A model generated the notes under the pieces. The model saw only the letters and a list, made by a program, of their open reading frames with translations, had not been told where the DNA came from and searched no databases. Below, one piece after another: positions 26,916 through 35,195 of a stretch of DNA of 64,000 bases. The position numbers were made by a program, and so were the translations under genes. This stretch comes from Tenggerimyces flavus (GTDB lineage Bacteria > Actinomycetota > Actinomycetes > Propionibacteriales > Actinopolymorphaceae). The stretch is taken from contig NZ_JAFBCM010000001.1 of assembly GCF_016907715.1 (NCBI RefSeq), positions 7,293,420 to 7,357,419 on the forward strand. Direction: 5' to 3'. How positions within the stretch are numbered: position 1 is the first letter of the stretch; the number at the start of each line of letters is the position of its first letter.

Positions 26916-27877
26916 GACGGTTCTCCTCCGTCACCCTGCTCGTCGGGTTCGAGCATCCCGGCGGCAAGGGCCATGAGCTCGCCGGTCGCGGTCAGGTACC
27001 AGTAGGTGTGGGCGGCATCGGAGTGCCCGAGCCAGGTGGTGAGCAGCGACAGGACCCGGTCGGGATCCCCACCGTGGGCGTAGGCCGCGGTCATGTGCGC
27101 GGTGGCAAAGGTGTGTCTCAGGTCGTGCAGGCGGGGGCGTGCCCTGGCGCGCGGGGTGAGCCCGGCAGCCTCCCTGACTCGTTTGAACATGGACTGGAAG
27201 GACACGTAGGCGTAGCCGGTCCCCTGGGAGGTCACGAAGACCGGCCCGTGGGGATCGGGCTGGGTGGCTGTGCGGGCAGGGAGAGCGATGTACTGCTGCA
27301 GCGCGGTCGATGTCGACGGGTGGACCGGAACGAGCCGCTCGTGAGACTTGGCAGCCTTGATCACTAACACGTCGTTGTCGGGGTCGATGTCATCGACTCC
27401 CAGGTTCAGCGCTTCGCTGATCCGCAGGCCAGTGGCGGTGAGTAGACCGATAACGGTGCGGAGGGTCGCGGCGATCCGCTCGTCGGTGAACTCGATGTCG
27501 CAGGCGACGAGCAACGCATCGATATCGTTCTGGGTGTAGATGAAGGGAACCGCCCTGGGCTTCCTGGCCGGCAGTAGCCCGCTGGGGATGACCGGGACGT
27601 CGACACCGTTAGCGTTCAGGTAGCCGGCAAAGCGGCGGACCAACGACAGGCGGGTCGCCCACCACGAGGGGTGCGCGTCGGGATTGAGCCGGGCCCACGT
27701 CACGGCGTCGTCGATGGTGAAGGTCTGCCTCTGGCCGCGTGCTTCGAGCCAAGTGCAGAACAGGCCGACCTGCCGTTCGAGATCGCCCAGCTGGAACCCC
27801 AGCGCCCGGCGCATCACCAAGTACTCGTCGAGTCGCTCACGCAACGTCGGCGTCGTCGGGGTTGTCGGCGTCGTCAT
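26912..27877 (-). CDS. Tyrosine recombinase RitB
   Basis: A 321-residue tyrosine recombinase, second of the trio. A TP-rich start (MTTPTTPTTPTLRERL) leads into the core-binding domain. Catalytic residues: TGLRISEAL, Lys in IKAAKSHERLVPV, LHDLRHTFAT, and LGHSDAAHTYWYLTATGEL with the Tyr nucleophile. The ATG at 27877 touches the RitA stop (TGATG), which overrules longer upstream starts. Confidence 0.93.
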   Translation of the reverse strand: MTTPTTPTTPTLRERLDEYLVMRRALGFQLGDLERQVGLFCTWLEARGQRQTFTIDDAVTWARLNPDAHPSWWATRLSLVRRFAGYLNANGVDVPVIPSGLLPARKPRAVPFIYTQNDIDALLVACDIEFTDERIAATLRTVIGLLTATGLRISEALNLGVDDIDPDNDVLVIKAAKSHERLVPVHPSTSTALQQYIALPARTATQPDPHGPVFVTSQGTGYAYVSFQSMFKRVREAAGLTPRARARPRLHDLRHTFATAHMTAAYAHGGDPDRVLSLLTTWLGHSDAAHTYWYLTATGELMALAAGMLEPDEQGDGGEPS

Positions 27878-29112
27878 CAGGGCACCTGCCCGAACGGGAC
27901 GACCAGCTCGCGCAGCGACACCAGGTCGACCTTTGCGTAGGTCATCGTGGTGACGGTGTAGACGTGGCCCAGAAGCTCCTTGGCTTCGGTCAAGGAGCCA
28001 CCCGCAGCCAAGACGTCCATCGCGGCGGTGTGCCTCAGCCGGTGCGCGCGGATCTGATCGATCCCGGCCAGGTCTGACAGTCGCGCGATGATCCCCGAGA
28101 GCCCCGCGACCGTCATCATCTGGCGCGGTGCCCTCAGCCGCACAAACACCGCCCTGTCCAGCGCGGGTGGTCGTAGTCGCAGCCACGCTTCCAGCGCCTG
28201 GCCCACGTCGACCGGGAGCGGCAGCGTGTGCTCGCGGCCCTTGCCGGTGACCTTCAGGAGTCCGCTGGCCCAGTCGATGTCGTCGAGCCTGAGACGGGCG
28301 GCTTCACCAGCGCGCAGGCCCAGCCGCACCAAGGTCACGACGACGGCCCGGTCCCGTGTCCCGATGGCCGTGGCCGGATCGCACACGGCAAGCAAGCCTG
28401 CGACCTGCTCGGCGTCCACCCCTCGCGGCACTGAACGTCGCGTCCCAGCAGGCTTGAGGATGCCGCCGGTCAGGTCGCGGTTGAGGCGGCCGGTGGACAA
28501 CGCCCACCGCAGTAGACAGCGGACCGATCCGACGATGTGAGCACGAGCTACGACACCATAGGGTCGGCCGCGTTCGGCGATGTAGGAGTTGACGATGGCC
28601 GCGTCGAGCCGGTCCCATTCCACCGACCCGTCAGTGGCGGTCATCTCGTCCAGGAGGCTGGCCGCGTAATGACAGTAGGCCACGATGGTCTTGTCGGTCA
28701 GACCACGCTGTTCACGCATCCAGGAACGCCAGTCCTCCGCCGCGGCCTGGACCGGCGTGAGTTGATCCGGCCTCTTCCTGGCTGCGCCCAGATAGCCAGC
28801 GGACGCCAAGAACCGGCTCATCGTGCCCGTCCAGCGCTGCACGCTGGCGCAGGGAAGTTCTCGGGAGAGTTCAGCTGCGACGAACTCGGCGAGCACGTCC
28901 TCGTCGAGGTCATCGACACCGGCGCCGACTTCCTCCATCCACATGCTCAGCCGCTCCAGCAGGTTGCCGATCCCGGCTGCTGAACCCAGCGAGTACCCCT
29001 GTGCGGCCGACCATGCCGAGCACTCGCCCAGCACCGTTGGCGCCAAGGGACCCACCGCAACCCGTGGGATCCGAACTGGATACGACCGGGCAGTTGACGA
29101 TCTCTTCGTCAC
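27877..29112 (-). CDS. Tyrosine recombinase RitA
   Basis: A 411-residue tyrosine recombinase, first of the trio. N-terminal region of about 110 residues, a SAM-like domain, then the catalytic domain with GLRAGEAARL, TGKGREHTLP, AHRLRHTAAM and LLGHVYTVTTMTYAKVD. The GTG at 29112 is preferred because GGAGG lies 8 bases upstream; an ATG six bases earlier sits too close to that site. The region before it is the right end module, which probably holds the promoter. Confidence 0.92.
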   Translation of the reverse strand: MTKRSSTARSYPVRIPRVAVGPLAPTVLGECSAWSAAQGYSLGSAAGIGNLLERLSMWMEEVGAGVDDLDEDVLAEFVAAELSRELPCASVQRWTGTMSRFLASAGYLGAARKRPDQLTPVQAAAEDWRSWMREQRGLTDKTIVAYCHYAASLLDEMTATDGSVEWDRLDAAIVNSYIAERGRPYGVVARAHIVGSVRCLLRWALSTGRLNRDLTGGILKPAGTRRSVPRGVDAEQVAGLLAVCDPATAIGTRDRAVVVTLVRLGLRAGEAARLRLDDIDWASGLLKVTGKGREHTLPLPVDVGQALEAWLRLRPPALDRAVFVRLRAPRQMMTVAGLSGIIARLSDLAGIDQIRAHRLRHTAAMDVLAAGGSLTEAKELLGHVYTVTTMTYAKVDLVSLRELVVPFGQVP

Positions 29113-29163
29113 GGACATCACCTCCAGACACTCCGTGTCTGAAGGGTCAACCGGGCTACGCGA

Positions 29164-29246
29164 CTATGCCGACCTGCCGAACCTCAACACCGCCGCTGAC
29201 CTGCGTCATCGCCAGCGACGTCGGCATATTCCGAAGGTCGGCATAG
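29164..29246 (+). repeat. RIT right end module
   Basis: 83 bp mirroring the left module: CTATGCCGACC inside, GTCGGCATA at 29220 and GGTCGGCATAG at the outer edge. The outer 40 bases match the left end complement with few changes. Confidence 0.85.
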
Positions 29247-29278
29247 GACATCTCATGCCGACATCGGCATGAGATGTC
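29247..29278. repeat. Perfect palindrome at RIT right boundary
   Basis: Arms GACATCTCATGCCGA and its complement TCGGCATGAGATGTC flank a 2-base centre (CA). The outer ATGTC is the target duplication. The motif ATGCCGA again matches the end-module repeats. No such extension exists on the left. Confidence 0.85.
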
Positions 29279-29710
29279 GCCCACCCAGCGGGCGTTCGGA
29301 CGCGACGCGGTGAAGTCCCGCTTGAGCAGGTCGGGGAACACCGGGGCGGTCTTGTCCTGCCGGGTCAACCCGTTCGCGCGCCGGATCCGGCGCGCGACCA
29401 GCCCTTGGCGGCGCATCGAGTCCGCCACCGTCTTCTCGCTGACCTTCCAGCCGTCGTCGACCAGGTCGGCGTGCAACCGGGGCGAGCCGTGCAGGCCACG
29501 AGCCTTCTTGAACGCGACCGCGACCGCACGGTCGATGGTGTCGCGGCGCCGGTCCCGCGGTGTGTGCAACCCGGCCGCCGCACCGGGTGCTTCGGCTCGG
29601 CCCAGCCACTTGTAGAACCAGGCAAGGCTGACACCGAGCAGGACGCAGGTGATGGTGTGCGGCACCCGATAGCTGGTCCTCTGGTCGGCGATGAAGCGTG
29701 CCACGCTCAC
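29279..29710 (-). pseudogene. IS3 transposase orfB, N-terminal part
   Basis: Encodes the HTH_21 and start of the rve domain: VARFIADQRTSYRVPHTITC, then GLHGSPRLHADLVDDG, and FTASRPNARWVGD where the RIT interrupts, directly after the first catalytic Asp. The GTG at 29710 overlaps the orfA stop (GTGA) and has AAGGAGG 7 bases upstream, so orfB was expressed by coupling or by frameshift from orfA. The open frame runs on into the RIT palindrome and adds about 40 unrelated residues. Confidence 0.9.
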
Positions 29711-29997
29711 TTCGTCGCCTCCTTGACCCACAGGACCACGGATCGCTTGAGGACATCACGCTCCATCCGGAGCTCCGCATTCTCCGCGCGTAGCCGGTTG
29801 AGCTCCTCACGGTCGTCCTTCGACAACCCCCTGGTGCCCTCGACCGCTGCCCGAGCCCGGTTCACCCAGTAGCCCAGGGTGCCCTCGTTCACGCCCAGGT
29901 CACGGGCCACCTGAGCGATCGGCTTCCCGGTCTCCTCGACGATCCGGACCGCACCCTCACGAAACTCCCGGTCGTACTTCTTCCGCTTCTCAGACAT
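29707..29997 (-). CDS. IS3 transposase orfA
   Basis: A 96-residue helix-turn-helix protein (KKYDREFREGAVRIVEETGK, then IAQVARDLGVNEGTLGYWVN) followed by a leucine-zipper-like coiled coil (LNRLRAENAELRMERDVLKR). This is the DNA-binding subunit of IS3 transposase. Intact, but its orfB partner is broken. Confidence 0.92.
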   Translation of the reverse strand: MSEKRKKYDREFREGAVRIVEETGKPIAQVARDLGVNEGTLGYWVNRARAAVEGTRGLSKDDREELNRLRAENAELRMERDVLKRSVVLWVKEATK

Positions 29998-30018
29998 CGC
30001 TACCCCTTATAGCTGATG

Positions 30019-30043
30019 CCTCTACGGTCCGGGGGGAACCTCA
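30019..30043 (-). repeat. IS3 right terminal inverted repeat
   Basis: Complement begins TGAGGTTCCCCCCGGACCGT, pairing with the left end at 25295-25319. Confidence 0.9.
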
Positions 30044-31098
30044 TATCGACGTTCGGCATCGGCCTGCTGCCGCCCTACGCGATGATCGGCGTCGCGGCAC
30101 CGCTGCTGCTGACGTTCCTGCGGCTGGTGCAGGGCTTCGCCCTCGGCGGCGAGTGGGGCGGCGCGGTGCTGATCGTTTCCGAGCACGGCGGCACGAAGCG
30201 TCGCGGGTTTTGGGCATCGTTCCCGCAGGCCGGCGCACCCGGCGGAAACCTGCTGGCGACCGCGGTGCTCGCCGTCCTCGCCGCCGTGCAATCCGACGAG
30301 GCCTTCCTGTCCTGGGGCTGGCGGATCCCTTTCCTGCTGTCCGCGGTGCTCGTCGTGGTCGGCCTGTGGATCCGGCTCGCGGTGGCCGAGTCGCCGGTGT
30401 TCCTGGCGGCCGCGCGCAAGGCCGAGGAGCGCGGTGCGGCTGAGAAGGCGCCGATCGTGCAGGTGTTCAAGCACAGCTGGCGTTCGGTGCTGATCGCCAT
30501 GGGAGCCCGGATGGCCGAGAACGTGTCGTACTACGTGATCACCGCGTTCATCCTCGTGTATCTCACCCAGATACTGGACCTGGACCGCTCCGCCGGGCTG
30601 ACCGCCGTGCTGATCGCTTCGGGCGTCCACCTCGTCACGATCCCGCTGTGGGGCCTGCTCTCCGACGTGGTCGGCCGGCGGGCGGTGTACCTGTTCGGCG
30701 CTGCTGGGATGGGGGTGTGGGGCTTCGTGTTCTTCGCGCTGCTGGACACGCGGTCATTCGGCGTCATCGTGCTGGCGACGACCGTCGGCCTGGTTCTGCA
30801 CGGTGCAATGTACGGCCCGCAGGCGGCGTTCTTCTCGGAGCTGTTCGGCACCCGGGTGCGCTACTCGGGCGCGTCGATCGGCTACCAGCTTGCGTCGATC
30901 GGGGCCGGCGCGGTGGCGCCGCTGATCGCGGTCGCGCTGCTCGACTCGTGGGACAGCACGCTGCCGGTGTCGCTTTACCTTGCGGCGATGTGCCTGATCA
31001 CGGTGGTCGCCGTGGTCGTCGCGAGGGAGACCCGCGGGTCGTCGCTTGAGGAGGACCCTGACGTGGTCGCCGCGGTTCCCGCCCCGGGGCAACAGTGA
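30044..31098 (+). pseudogene. MHS-family transporter, C-terminal fragment
   Basis: Resumes the transporter frame with STFGIGLLPPYAMIG and contains the central MFS motif FALGGEWGGAVL and the remaining nine or so helices, ending in a short cytosolic tail. The whole gene without insertions would give a protein of about 448 residues, normal for MHS symporters of small carboxylates. An internal start inside the IS right end (near 30016) could translate this part, but it lacks the first helices. The predicted substrate, by operon context, is 3-hydroxybutyrate or a related acid. Confidence 0.92.
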
Positions 31099-31102
31099 AA
31101 GC

Positions 31103-32926
31103 ATGACCTGCGTGGACCTCGGCACCTCCGGTGTGCTGCGCCAGCTGCTCGACCTACTCGCCGACGGTGCGAGCGGCGAGCAACTGGCGCAGGTGGCGGT
31201 GGCGGCGCGGGCTGCCGGGCACACGTCGGCGGAGGTCGAGGCAGCCGTCGAGGTCGCGTTGCGGATCCGGCACACCCTCACCGAGCACCGCCGCCGCGAG
31301 GCCGAGCTCACGGCACTGTTCGACACCGCGCGGGACCTGTCCAAGCTGCGCGACCTCGACGAGGTGCTGCGCTCGATCGTGCGACGCGCGCGGATGCTGC
31401 TGCGCGCCGATCTGTCCTACCTGAGCATGAATGACGAGGAGGCAGGCAGCACATACATGCGGGTCACCGACGGCTCGGTGTCCTCGCTGCTGACACGGTT
31501 GCGCATCGGGCACGGCGATGGGCTCGGCGGCCTGGTCGCGCAGACCGCGCACCCCTACGCCAGCGCCGACTACCTGCACGACGAGCGGTTCGCCCACACC
31601 CGGCCGATCGACGAAGCGGTGAGGGCGGAGCGCATGGTCGGCATCCTGGGCGTGCCGATGTCGCTGGGCAGCAAGGTGATCGGTGTGCTGTTCGCGGCCG
31701 ACCGAGCCCGGCGCGACTTCACCGTCGAGGAGGTGGCGCTGCTGTCGTCGCTCGCCGACCACGCGGCGGTCGCCATCGACAACGCGCAGCTGCTCGCCGA
31801 GACCCGCCGGGCGAACGAGGAGATGCACCGCGGCGAGGACACCCACGATCGGCTGATGCAGCTGGTGCTGCGCGGTGGCGACCTTGTAGCGGTGGCCGGC
31901 GAGATGGCCGCGGTGCTCGGCGGCGGTCTGGTCTTGTTCGACGAGTCCGGCACCGAGCTGGCACGCGTCGGCACCGAGCCGCTCCCACCACCCGAGGCCG
32001 CGATCGCGAGATCACGGTCGTCGGGCCGGGCGGTCCCGGCCGGCACCGACTGGGTGTGCGCGGTGCTCGCCGGCCCGGAGCCGCTCGGGTGCCTCGTACT
32101 CACAGGCCACCGCGCGCTCGGCGTCGCTGACCGGCGACTGTTCGAGCGGGCTGCGGTGGTGACAGCGCTTCTGCTCCTGCTGCGGCGATCGGTGGCCCGC
32201 GCCGAGGACGAAGTGCGCGGCGAGCTGCTGACCGACCTGCTGACCGCGCCAAGCCGCAACCCAACCGCGCTGCTCGCTCGAGGTCGCCGGTTGGGCATCG
32301 ACCTGGCCGCGCCGTACACCGTGCTGATCGCCCACGTGGATGGCGCGTCACGTCGCCGACTCGCGATGGCGTGCCGTCGGTGCGCGGCACTGGTAGGCCT
32401 GCACGCCGAGCAGGTGGTGATGCTAGTGGCCGCCGGCGCTCCGAGCTCCCTGGCGACCAAGCTGTCGGCCGAGCTATCGGCAACGGTGGACGCCCCGGTG
32501 ACGGTCGGCGCATCCGGTCCAGCCGCCGGCCCGACGGCACTGGCGGCGGCCGCCGCCGAGGCCACCCGATGCGTCCGGTCGCTGCTGGCACTGGGCCGGG
32601 CCGGACACGGCGCGGCGCTGGCCGATCTCGGCTTCGTCGGTCAGCTGATCGGCGACCGCACCGATCTGGCGAGCTACGTCCGCGCGATCCTCGGGCCGGT
32701 GCTCGACTACGACGAGCGTCGCGGCACCGACCTGATCGACACGCTGCGCGCCTACTTCGACTCCGGCACGAACCTGACCCGGGCGAAGGACTCGCTGCAC
32801 GTCCACGTCAACACCGTGGTGCAACGGCTGGACCGGATCGCGTCCCTGCTCGGCGAGGACTGGCACTCCCCGGACCGCGCGCTGGAGATCCAGCTCGCGC
32901 TGCGCCTTCGGCAACTGCACGCCTGA
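31103..32926 (+). CDS. GAF and PucR/CdaR-type transcriptional regulator
   Basis: A 607-residue regulator. A GAF sensor domain spans about 75-240 (LFDTARDLSKLRDLDEVLRS, then VPMSLGSKVIGVLFAADRAR), a degenerate middle domain follows, and the C-terminal PucR helix-turn-helix (about 555-605) reads LRAYFDSGTNLTRAKDSLHV, then VNTVVQRLDRI. The ATG is 4 bases after the transporter stop, so it belonged to the same transcript and most likely controls the hydroxybutyrate operon. The inserted mobile elements may now separate it from the operon promoter. Confidence 0.9.
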   Translation: MTCVDLGTSGVLRQLLDLLADGASGEQLAQVAVAARAAGHTSAEVEAAVEVALRIRHTLTEHRRREAELTALFDTARDLSKLRDLDEVLRSIVRRARMLLRADLSYLSMNDEEAGSTYMRVTDGSVSSLLTRLRIGHGDGLGGLVAQTAHPYASADYLHDERFAHTRPIDEAVRAERMVGILGVPMSLGSKVIGVLFAADRARRDFTVEEVALLSSLADHAAVAIDNAQLLAETRRANEEMHRGEDTHDRLMQLVLRGGDLVAVAGEMAAVLGGGLVLFDESGTELARVGTEPLPPPEAAIARSRSSGRAVPAGTDWVCAVLAGPEPLGCLVLTGHRALGVADRRLFERAAVVTALLLLLRRSVARAEDEVRGELLTDLLTAPSRNPTALLARGRRLGIDLAAPYTVLIAHVDGASRRRLAMACRRCAALVGLHAEQVVMLVAAGAPSSLATKLSAELSATVDAPVTVGASGPAAGPTALAAAAAEATRCVRSLLALGRAGHGAALADLGFVGQLIGDRTDLASYVRAILGPVLDYDERRGTDLIDTLRAYFDSGTNLTRAKDSLHVHVNTVVQRLDRIASLLGEDWHSPDRALEIQLALRLRQLHA

Positions 32927-33910
32927 ACTCGTTCACAGATGCCGGCGACACGGCGCGCCCGTCAGCGCAGCCAGCGCTCCAGCTCGGCGACAGCGGCCTG
33001 GAGTGCGGCGCGAGGGGAAAGGCGTTCCGGGTAGACGACCACCAGGCCGTCGACGTGGTTGCCACCCAGCAGCGCGTCCATGCACCTGTGAGGGCGCCAT
33101 CCGTGCGCCCGTCGCTGTTGAAGTCTCGCTGATTGTGATATTTACGCCGAGCCAACTGCCCAGAAGCGAACTCGGCGGCGGCGGAGTTGGGTTCGGCTGA
33201 ACGCGCCCGCGCTTCCCTCGGCCGATGCGACAGGCAGCGTCCGAAGCCCGTTCCACTCATCAAAGCGATGTCGGTGTCAGCGTTGAAGTCCCCGCTGAGC
33301 GACGAGGGCGCTGCTCGTTCAGACTCGGCCGGAACCGCGAACTCGCGGCCCGCCGCCTCGTTTCCACACCAAGCGACGTGGCTATCACCAGGAGGGCCAC
33401 AAACGCAAGCGCATGCACCCCCAGCGGCGTCTCCGACTCAGCGCGTCGGATCGCAAACAAGCCCGTGCCACTCTCCCCTCTGCGGTTGAACAGTCGGCCC
33501 GCTGGCGTACAGCCTGTCGACCCGCCTCGTAACGAGTCGACTCAGGGACCTCTGACGTTGGGAACCCTCAGACCCCGCGGTCGCGCTCTACGTCAAGTCA
33601 TCGCCGCCCCGTGGGTCAAGCTTGGTGCATCCGGCTCGAGCTAACCGAGCCAACTGAGCAAGGTCGCCGGCGTACGCCGGACGAGCGGGCGATCGAATGG
33701 CTGCGGATCTGGAACCGACCTCGGTCGAGCACAATAACGCGGCGGCTTTGACCGTGGCTTCCAGCTCCGCTAGTCGGTGAGCGTCGGCTCCACCTGTTGG
33801 TGGGGAGTCTGTTGTCGGTGAGTTTGAGCTCGACCTGAGGGCTTGTGTATGGGAGGATGACGTGCCTTCTGGTGCGGGAGCACGTCTGTGCCGCGATGGC
33901 CGGCTACCGG
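32927..33910. other. Relic-bearing gap, including FG-GAP/VCBS-like repeat remnant
   Basis: No intact gene. Minus strand 33085-33300 reads in one frame GDFNADTDIALMSGTGF and, further on, RDFNSDGRTDGALTG; both match the FG-GAP/VCBS beta-propeller repeat (DFNGDGRTD type), with the text between them eroded. Minus strand 32962-33081 holds a 39-residue end-like frame (HVDGLVVVYPERLSPRAALQ) of unknown family. The rest to 33910 shows nothing. Confidence 0.45.
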
Positions 33911-34044
33911 GGTCAAATACACCCTGGCCACCAAGCTGGTGAACTAACTCGTCGAGGCCGCCGACGAGAAGATCCTGACCAAGACGATCGCCCGCTACGG
34001 CCGCGTCGACCTGCTCTGCATCGACGAACTCGGCTACATGGAAC
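33911..34044 (+). pseudogene. IstB-like ATPase remnant (IS21 family)
   Basis: Reads VKYTLATKLVN, an in-frame stop, then LVEAADEKILTKTIARYGRV and DLLCIDELGYMEL. This is the Walker B region of IstB, the ATPase helper of IS21 transposition. No Walker A, no IstA and no ends are present. A second, different IstB remnant lies at 63.0-63.4 kb. Confidence 0.75.
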
Positions 34045-34143
34045 TCGGGGTGTTGGTAAGGAACGTGTCACCACCAGCGGCAAACGAGCAAAGGGGGCGG
34101 AGGATTGGGCGAAGATCGTGCGGATCGTCGGGCCTTTCCTGCG

Positions 34144-34785
34144 TCACCGAGGTGCCCAGGTCGACGGAATGAACTCTTCCCCGCGCCAGACATAGATCGC
34201 GAGGAGGGGTTGGTCGCCGGCCCGCATCGCGTGCTCGACGAACGTGCCATGGTGCCTTACGCTGCCCGCCGGCCCGGGTTGCCAGCCGGATGTCTTGGTC
34301 CACCATTCCGCGGCGGTCAACGACACGTAGTCCTCGAGGGCGGGATGGTGGTGCGGCGGCTACTCGGTCTTCGGCCCCAGCATGAGAAGTCCGACCGCTA
34401 CCCGATCGTCGTACGCGAGCGACGGCGCCCCGCCGGGCCGATCGACGATAGCGGCGAAACCGTAGTTGTCGAGGAACGTTGGCGACGGCGGAGACCTCCG
34501 ATAATTGGGGTTCTGCATCCAGACGAGCCGGTCGGCGAGCCTGGCCAAAGGGCCGGCCAACGCTGGCACGTCGCGTCCGGCCGCGGTGCGAGCGTCGTCC
34601 CAGAAGGTGCAGACCGGCAACGAGTGATGCGCGTTCGGCGCTTCCGCGGACGTGAGATGCTTCTCCCGCACAGAAAGCAGCATCGCGGACTTGAGCAGCT
34701 CATCCGCCGCGGGTCCGGAGCGGTCGGCGGATCGCAGATGCACGCTCAGGGCACGCAGGAAGTCGGTCGCTGGCTCGACGGTCAT
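34144..34785 (-). pseudogene. DMSP-lyase-like cupin gene with one in-frame stop
   Basis: Two open segments in the same frame, separated only by TAG at 34360-34362, together give 213 codons that match the dimethylsulfoniopropionate lyase cupin family (DddQ/DddL-like): WMQNPNYRRSPPSPTFLDNY, GLLMLGPKTE-stop-PPHHHPALEDYV, EWWTKTSGWQ, then HAMRAGDQPLLAIYVWRG. The metal-binding HHHPALEDY motif and the later His are all present. The stop replaces a residue just before the metal motif, where I expect Tyr (TAC to TAG). The start at 34785 has GAGGAG 7 bases upstream. Active members cleave DMSP to DMS and acrylate; this copy is inactive unless the stop is read through. Confidence 0.78.
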
Positions 34786-35195
34786 GGGCGAACTCCTCAC
34801 CCGGCAACGCCGGTCGGTCCGCCCACCATGCAGTCTACAGGTCACCTCTCAGTCCAACCGGCGGAGCGTGGGTGGGGCACCTATTGGCGAGGTGTTGGCG
34901 CACGCAACGCTGCAGCAGCGGCCGGTACGGGCTATTCTTCGACTTCCTGGTCGAGGAGGGCGTGCGCCAGTCCAACCCGATCGGCCGCGGCTGTCACACG
35001 CCGGGCCGGGCATTTCGGAGGTGGTCAGGCCGGCCGCTGATTGCAGATGGTCATGTTGCCGTGGATCCCAGGCGAGGCGGAGCGGCGCCTCGACCGCTCG
35101 CGACTTGGTCCAGGGAACAAACTCCGCATCTCGCGAGCGCCGCACCCACTCGGCCGATGGGCTTAGGCTGGGATGACGGTAGGGCGGAGGTGGTC
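34786..35195. other. Gap with tyrosine-integrase remnant
   Basis: Plus strand 34932-35015 encodes LFFDFLVEEGVRQSNPIGRG followed by CHTPGRAF, the typical end of a core-binding domain in XerC/phage-type integrases. No catalytic part remains. The last bases hold the leader of the GAF-ANTAR gene. Confidence 0.55.

Larger units (their letters stand above)
25844..29273. mobile_element. RIT (recombinase-in-trio) element
   Basis: About 3.43 kb with three consecutive, overlapping tyrosine recombinase genes on the minus strand and elaborate inverted ends, the definition of a RIT element. It inserted into IS3 orfB with a 5-bp duplication ATGTC. Each end is an 82-83 bp module bounded by CTATGCCGACC and its inverse GGTCGGCATAG, with a further TATGCCGAC copy inside. 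The right end carries an extra 27-bp palindromic extension. All three recombinases keep their catalytic residues, so the element may still be functional or recently arrived. Confidence 0.9.
25295..30043. mobile_element. IS3-family insertion sequence, interrupted by RIT element
   Basis: Ends are imperfect 25-bp inverted repeats beginning TG and ending CA: left TGTGGTTCCCCCCG, right complement TGAGGTTCCCCCCG, both followed by CGT and GAGG. Flanks show a 3-bp duplication TAT (25292-25294 and 30044-30046), usual for IS3. Without the inner RIT element the IS is about 1.31 kb, a normal IS3 length, with orfA and orfB on the minus strand. It sits inside the MHS transporter gene. Confidence 0.92.

Noticed and set aside
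25295-30043. Composite transposon carrying cargo between two IS copies
   Set aside because: The two transposase parts are halves of one orfB, and both duplications fit sequential single insertions, so there is no cargo beyond the RIT recombinases.
32808-33263. 151-codon minus-strand gene after the PucR regulator
   Set aside because: It overlaps the regulator end and only its first part has FG-GAP-like text; treated as a relic, not a gene.
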